Shown here in pieces: positions 57,315 through 64,000 of a stretch of DNA of 64,000 bases. Within the stretch, counting starts at the first letter, position 1. The number at the start of each line of letters is the position of its first letter. The position numbers and the translations under genes are program-made. Origin of the DNA: Liolophura sinensis (taxonomy: Eukaryota; Mollusca; Polyplacophora; Chitonida; Chitonidae); the NCBI RefSeq assembly GCF_032854445.1, contig NC_088300.1, positions 2,416,001 through 2,480,000 of the forward strand. The letters are read 5' to 3'. The notes under the pieces are model-generated. The model was not told the origin of the DNA. It saw nothing but the letters and a program-made list of their open reading frames with translations, and did no database searches.

Positions 57315-59925
57315 GTAATCTTGTTATATCCTTGGATTTTTACCGTTGTTTGTCAGCTTTTTATGAATAGTGCTCTATTGTCCATTCAGTGGATTAAGCA
57401 GTGCCTGACTTACCACTTATACAAGCGATAATCTGTTTTTGTAACAGTTTACTGTTATTAGATCATAGTGGTTTTAGTCTAAGTACAAATCCCCAAGGCA
57501 CGTCATAAATGTGGAATTGAAATTACACACCTGCCACAGTGTCACTGATAATGGATTATTGGTTCATAATGAAGGAGACTCAAGTGACAATGCAACGGAT
57601 TCTGTGAAGTACATATATGACAGTGAAATCTGTTTTGACATGTCTTACCAGGCTCAGGCATTGACTGATAATCAGATTCAAAACTCTGAGGAGCAAGCAT
57701 GTGTAAATAGGTCTACACTGAAACAATGTTTGTACTCTGCTTGCTCAATCCACTTTCTATTGAAGGTGGAGAAAACATAAAAATGACATAAAGTTCAGAT
57801 GAAAGAGCACGAAAAATTATTCCTAAATGTGGATTTCAATATTTTTTTTCAATTTTTCCTTAAGGAGAAAAAGACACTTGAAAATAATTTTTGTATGGTG
57901 GGCATATGGGACCACCTTTTGGTATTTATAGTCTTTGTTTAATAATGTTATAAATGAGGATGTAACACAGGTTTAATAAATATTTTTGCACTAGAATTTG
58001 TTCTTTTCAACTAACAAATGCATTAACCCTCAATTTGGATCATAGTTATATTTTTGATATGTTCATAAATATTATCGTAATTTAGGTTTCGATATAAACA
58101 ACAAATTTACATTCAAATTAATTTATTAGACAAGCATCACATCATTATTTATGACGTTGTTTTACAACAACGATAAATACCAAAAGTTGGTTCTAAATAC
58201 TCACCATACAAAAATATTTTCTAACACCCTTTTCTCTTGAAAAAAAAATCCCAAAAAATATTAAAGATCATATTTGCAAATAAGTTTTGACACTCTTTCA
58301 TCTGATTTTGGCATCATTTTTATGTTTTCTTCTTTTTTAACCTATTAAATTTAAATGACGTGGGCAGGTGGTACATGTATGTAAGGTGTAAGATCTGGTT
58401 TTCTTCTTGAGAAAAGCATGATTTCCCTTTATTAAATTTGGTTAGAACTACAATTATAGTGTAAAATGTGTAACAATTTTGAATGTGCGACAAAAAACCT
58501 AATATTGTTATTAAATGTGCCAGTTAATAAATGTGAATAATAATAGATTTGTAACTGCAGTCCACCTATACCCCCCATGGCAGTTTTGTTGTGTTTTATA
58601 AACTGTTCTGCTTAAATCAAGATTTCAGTTAATGTAAACAGCCAAGTGCTTGAACCTTGCTACCTAGAAGGTGTGTATTCTGCTTGGTCTCTTGTTCCAT
58701 AATGGCTTGTGTTACACATGATCATTCTTGTTATGGTCATAATTGTAAACTCTGAAGTTACCATTGAGGAACAACATGGTATGTCATACCGGCACTGTAT
58801 AATACCGGCACTGTATAAAACCTATGATAGACTCTGTGCACATTGCTGGGTTTACTAGCTATTTTATTGTGTAACAGTAGGTGTTGTATATCCTTTAATA
58901 GCCCAGTGTGCTATCTGACTTTTATGGTGGGTAATTGTGAAGAGGTCTGCTGTCAGGATCATCATGTGGGAGGTCTGTGGCTTACTCAGAAAACTGAATA
59001 TGTCACAAGACAAACATACATATAATTATATATATATATAGCACTATAGCCAGAAAGAAAGATAAGCATCAGTGTTTGTCACATTTTACATTCACAAAGC
59101 ATTTGCAGTTTCATTTCACTCTGGGATCTAGAAGGAAGCTTTCTTTATCTTTCTTCCCCTTTCCTTAGATTTCTTGTTTAAATTTTATAACATTATTTTT
59201 TCTTTTTAATGAAATGTTATGTATTTATTTAATACATTAAATGTCACACAAGCTAGGTGTGTTAAATTATGCATAGATAATACAGTGAATGTTACTTGTA
59301 CAGGTATAACAACATTTGTGTACAGGTATATGAAGCAACATTTACATTAGCTGAGATATAATTCTGAACTATTTGCTACAAGGAGATAGGAAACAGGCTT
59401 TGAGTTAAACTATATTGTACTCTAATAGTAGGTGTATAAAACGTGTGTTTGCAGGTAGAGACCTACACAAGGTCTGTAGAGCATAGGATATTTAAAACTT
59501 TAAACAGTACTGATAAAAAAAGCCAAGCCCCAAGCCCTGCCCTTTAGCAGAACAAACAAAAATGGGCAGCGTGAAAAGTTCGGCAGCGGTGTGGCCGTCC
59601 AGGCGGTGATTTGTTCTAACTGTGCTCTGCCTGTACAGACTTGACAGAGCCGACAGAGGGGTCTTCCATTGCTCAGGTAGTCAAGGCTGCTCTGGGCTCG
59701 TGTTATTGCTTCATGTTACCCACTCCAGGTAACCAGCCCTTAATGGCCTGGCCTGTGCCTTATTACATGTAAGGTGTGCACTGGGTGATTGTTAAACAGG
59801 AATGTTTTGAAGAGACAGAGTTTGTGTCTTTGTTGGCAGGCTAGGAGTGTCATTGTGAAGGTCTGGTGTTTACCTCAAGACAATCTGAGCTAATTGTCTT
59901 TGTGTACTCTTGGATATGTCTTTAG

Positions 59926-60052
59926 GAACATACCACCTGGGCTAACGAGATTCTGAAGCAAGTCCCACCTGGTCATTGTGGAGGACAGATCCAGGATCTG
60001 CTCAGGAGTGTCGCTGATGGTGTAACCCTACCTAACATTATCTCAGCTCTTA
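59926..60052 (+). CDS. Exon of a calponin-homology domain protein, partial gene
   Basis: Acceptor tatgtctttag and donor ctta|gtaagt flank a 127-base exon with one open frame: EHTTWANEILKQVPP, GGQIQDLLRSVADGVTLPNI, ISAL. The W-N...L...DL...DGV.L...I spacing is that of the first helices of a calponin-homology domain, and the TWAN start resembles the domain at the N-terminus of neuron navigators. The rest of the gene must lie to the right, beyond the window or in exons I could not identify. CH domains bind actin or act in signalling; the exact family is uncertain. Confidence 0.6.
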
Positions 60053-63000
60053 GTAAGTATCCACATATTATAAGATTTTAATTGTCTTGTCAGTTTTAAT
60101 GAGTTTTTTATGTGTTGCTCTTTTTCATCATCACAATGTCTCCGTGTTTAAAAATTCAGCAGTTTTCCAGCTGGGTCTTGTCTTTCCATTTTGTAATGTT
60201 GATTTTACCTATTTTAAAAGAAAAGTCAGAAATATGGTGAAAAGAATGTTTTGTGTATATTTTTTCCTATGTGTAATTAAAAGGATTGTGTTTGATATAC
60301 TGAAAATGTTACTATTGCTAGTTTATAATTTTGAATACACAAAATAGAAGACTAAAGACATGCTGATAAGTGCATTGACAACTAACTACAAATGAGGGTC
60401 AGAGGTTAACCTAAGGTTGATATTAGACAATGCAAGAGCTCTACACTGACTGTGTAATTGGCTAACCACAAATAGTTGAGGCGTAAGGTTTACCTGTACT
60501 ATTTCTACAGGGTAGAAGCTCTTGTATTGTTTATTATTTTTGGTTTACAGATGAATCATTCATGTGATTATACCTTGTTCAGATTCAAAGTTTATGAATT
60601 AAAGACAAAATATAGTTCTTTTTTATCTAAGTTTGTTGTTCATGTACTGAAAAGTGGAGTGAACCAGTTGACAAATTTGCAAACCTTACATTTCATACAT
60701 GTATGTGAAACTGGGAAATTGTTCATTCATTGGTTAATAGCTCACGAGTAGCATGTACACTCTGGTAGCATGATCGTGGTGGTTATATTGATTGCCAGAT
60801 TCAAGCTACGTATGTACCTGTGAGCTTAACAGGTAAACAGATACAGGTCTCTTAAAGTTGGTTGTACTTGCTCAGGTGAGATCATAGCCTCAGCCAAATG
60901 TGCTGGCTGGGCATGCATCAGGCACACTTCCTCTTACAGGAGTAGTAATTATCATAGGCAAAATGAAGGAAATAACTTAAAGACTGGTGATTAAAACCTC
61001 AACATCTATGAATTGTTGATGTATTAATCCAGCTAATTCACACTTTCATGTGGGTAATTATGTCTGTAGACTGAACACTGCGAAAAGCTGATTTTCTCCT
61101 AGTTAAATTACTCTTGAGTTGATGACGTGCACCCTGAAGACATTCTGCCCATAATACATATGGTTTTACTCTGACTGCTTTATCCCTTCGTAATAATGAG
61201 GGATGCTGTTGTCATCAGTATGAAGTACACACCACATGAAAAAGCTGTAATGATATAGTCGTCCCGGATTGAAGCTTGGATGTAGAACAGCCATTCTGTA
61301 TCCTGGACTATATGTAGTAATATGCGTGTTAAAGTCATATTATCGTATTGCTGATAAACAAACTGACAAAACTAGGTGTGGTTCAAAGAATGGTAAAGTG
61401 GAGCAATTGTTAAGTCAAGTGTAATCAGTCCATTGTCACCTGTAGACGTTGTATAGTCTTTACGCTGTGGCTGTCCACAGTGGTGACATGATTCTCTTTC
61501 TGCCTGAACTAGCCGAGTGGCTTCACCTGGACTGACGGCACACCTATGTTACGGTCACCAGCTGTGCAAAGGTAGCATTATTAGACTACAGTGGTACATG
61601 TAGCTAGTGTCAGATCTCTAACATCACTGATTTGTGTGATTAAGTGTTGTTAGTCATGGAGTTTGCTCAGAGCCCAGGGCTGTTGATAGCAGTAAATCCC
61701 CACCCCCTTCAAAAAACAAAATCAAAGCAAGAAAAAAAAAATCTTCTTTATTCAAGCTTTCAAGCTGTATAAGAAGACATCACTGATGCTAAGGAATCCA
61801 ATGCATAAAGCTTCACTGACAGAGTTGGTAGTACCTTCAGAAATCCTTACTTTTATGAGGAAAACGCAGCAAAACAGCATGTACATGTATATATGCTATG
61901 CTAAACTGCGAATTACAGTATTGATCTGTTGTTTATATTTAAGTGAGGTTATTTTCCGCACTGGTACACATCTACACAATTTTATATTTTCAGTCTATAC
62001 TGGACACCCATTCACTTTGTAATAGCTTTAGTCAGGTTTTTCTAATACATGATGCACATACATGATGGAGGGTTCTCCCCTCAAGCTGCACTGTTTCTCC
62101 ACCTGAGGGTAGCAGGGAAGATCAGTTAACAGTGACTATTTGATCACACAGTGGAGTCAGGTTCATATCACCTTTGGCTTGTATGTATGTATGTACATGT
62201 ACAGTTGTATGTATCACTCAACATGTATGTGTGCGTGCTTTGCCTACATTAACTTACATGTAACAGTGGGTCTACGCCAGCCTGTTATTATGTCTAAAAA
62301 AAGAGGTTCAGAAGACTGCCTATCAGCATTTCCAATTGACCAGTTACATCATTATGTTCTTGTGACAGATAGATGTAGGCACTGTCCTATCCTTGTATCT
62401 ATGTGTATCATGTGCTATCATGGACTTCCCACAAGGGTGTAACTCTGATTTTGAGAAACCTCTTTTTTCAGTCCTAAGGTCTGAAAATCTCTCCTTTATC
62501 GCGAAGTTGATAGAATAAAGTCATTCCGTTAATATGGGTGAATAAATCTAATCATGTACAGCTCCTATCAGATCAGTGCTTCAGTTGACTATAATGTTGT
62601 ACTTGTATTACTTTTTATCATAAATCCTTTCATGTTTTCATAATTATCTTCAGAAGATTTTTGATTTCATAATGATTATCTATGTTAAATACTTTTTGAG
62701 TACTAAGATTTCTCAACATGTGTATATAGGGGATCGTAATTCCCATGGTAATTAATATGCATCTTCACAGTTGGGGAGCACAGCGTGATGCATTGGTAAG
62801 GTACACAATTCCAAACTCTGATGCACAAGATTTCAGTTGGGCAGCATGTATATATATATATATGGCATTTAACATGATCCAGTTAAATATATAAATGCTA
62901 ATCTTCACAGGCTATGGTAGTTAAGCCATCAAGTATTAAAGCGTAACAGCTCTCACAGCCTTGCATGCATAATGACTGCGGTAGATTGATGATTTTTTCT

Positions 63001-64000
63001 GGGCCTGACAGGAATATGTAGGTGATAAAGACCTGATTTAAATTCACTAATTTACATGTTGAAATTTTGGAATGCCTGAAAAAACAACAACTCAGGTATG
63101 TAGAAAGTATTTTCTGATGAAAATGTTTTAAACAAAACCAAAGTATAGAATCATGCATTGCCTTGTATCTTTTGTTGGAGTTACCACAATACTCTAGTTT
63201 ATGAAGCTTATCAGTGGAAATGGAAAAATGTGATCATGATAACACCCTGCATCTGGTGATGAGTATAAGCCATCCTGTCCTGGACATTTTGTCAGGTTTC
63301 TGTGCCATTATCTCGTGGCCAGCGTAAGATGGGCGTTTGTTCACTTGTCAGTCTGTAGCTTTGTTCATATACCTGGAAATGTACACAGGCCTCTGGTGTG
63401 TACAGGTAAGTGTTTATCAGCTGTGTGCATTAGACACTATGCTTCATTAGATCTGGAGACATAGCCTGGGAGGATAGCCATTTATTCACCAACATGTCTG
63501 GGCAAACCCTGTGCAACAGGTAGCACATATCCAGTAAGCCAGGTAAATGCCTGTAACTGACAGTGGGCTATTATTCCAAATCTACAGGTAATGATTTGTG
63601 CATGTTACACACCTGGACATTTATACAGTTTGTCTGCATAGCTGTTATGGAGGGGCATGGTTTGTCTGTCTTCCTTTATCCTGGGAAAACAACAGATTTG
63701 TTACAGGGCACATGACATTTAGAGCTTTTTTTGCCTTTAATTTGTAATTTGTTTATCGAAGTACGTTGTGGAAAATCTGAAGAAAAAGTAAAATAACAAA
63801 TATTTAATAACTTTGTAAATAGCTTAAACTTTTGATAACTTTGATTGGCTGATATCAGTGTATAAAGTCTAGGTGAAATTTTTGAACCTGTCTGTGTGTT
63901 GCTAGTCAAGAATTGACCTAGATTTGTAGACATGTGAAATCACTCTGCAGTCCTTGTTACATTACACTGACAAAACTGTCTAACTATAAATCAATTGAGC
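60053..64000 (+). other. Probable long intron or intergenic sequence
   Basis: AT-rich, with no exon that I can support on either strand, no recognised transposon and only short simple repeats (for example an AT run near 62852-62863). The next exon of the calponin-homology gene was not found here, so this is probably intron. Confidence 0.4.

Noticed and set aside
59641-59677. Small exon (ttgacagagccgacagaggg region) between an acceptor-like tgtacag and a donor-like gtagtc
   Set aside because: The phase does not join the candidate start exon at 57195-57314 without creating a stop, and the donor is poor.

Overview
The window is metazoan nuclear DNA. Two multi-exon genes with consensus GT/AG introns, tRNA-derived SINEs with (AAAT)n or poly(A) tails, MITE-like foldbacks, a Polinton/Maverick element and very abundant minisatellites point to a marine invertebrate. 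The SINE families resemble those I associate with molluscs and other lophotrochozoans. The species cannot be fixed from sequence alone.

Layout. 1-395 is a SINE. 503-6715 (minus) is an acyl-CoA thioesterase/BAAT-family gene whose last exon lies beyond the left edge. 6.7-14.4 kb is intergenic with foldback elements and SINE pieces. 14411-27151 is a 12.7-kb Polinton with about 165-bp terminal inverted repeats and a 6-bp target duplication (CTTAAG). It carries a protein-primed DNA polymerase B, a retroviral-type integrase, an A32/FtsK-type packaging ATPase, a large capsid-type protein and several small membrane or unknown proteins. Most of these genes are broken by stops or frameshifts, and one is split by a SINE. 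27.8-30.8 kb is a 52-bp satellite array. 34468-51172 (minus) is an 11-coding-exon gene for a 794-residue GH65 protein of the protein-glucosylgalactosylhydroxylysine glucosidase (PGGHG/ATHL1) family. Its introns hold at least five tandem arrays. The right 13 kb holds foldbacks and at least one plus-strand exon of a calponin-homology protein that continues off the right edge.

Most notable observations. (1) In both host genes one intron is largely a minisatellite whose repeat unit is a copy of that intron's own exon end plus 5' splice site: 37-bp units in the thioesterase gene and 40-bp units in the GH65 gene. Each intron therefore carries dozens of decoy or decayed splice donors. (2) The GH65 gene has perfectly consistent exon phases across all eleven coding exons, yet all three signature GH65 active-site motifs I checked are replaced. 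This suggests a membrane-anchored pseudoglycosidase. (3) The Polinton is decayed but still bounded by clear ends.

Coordinates of exons were derived by hand from reading frames, splice consensus and phase bookkeeping. Identity calls rest on recognised motifs, not on a database search.
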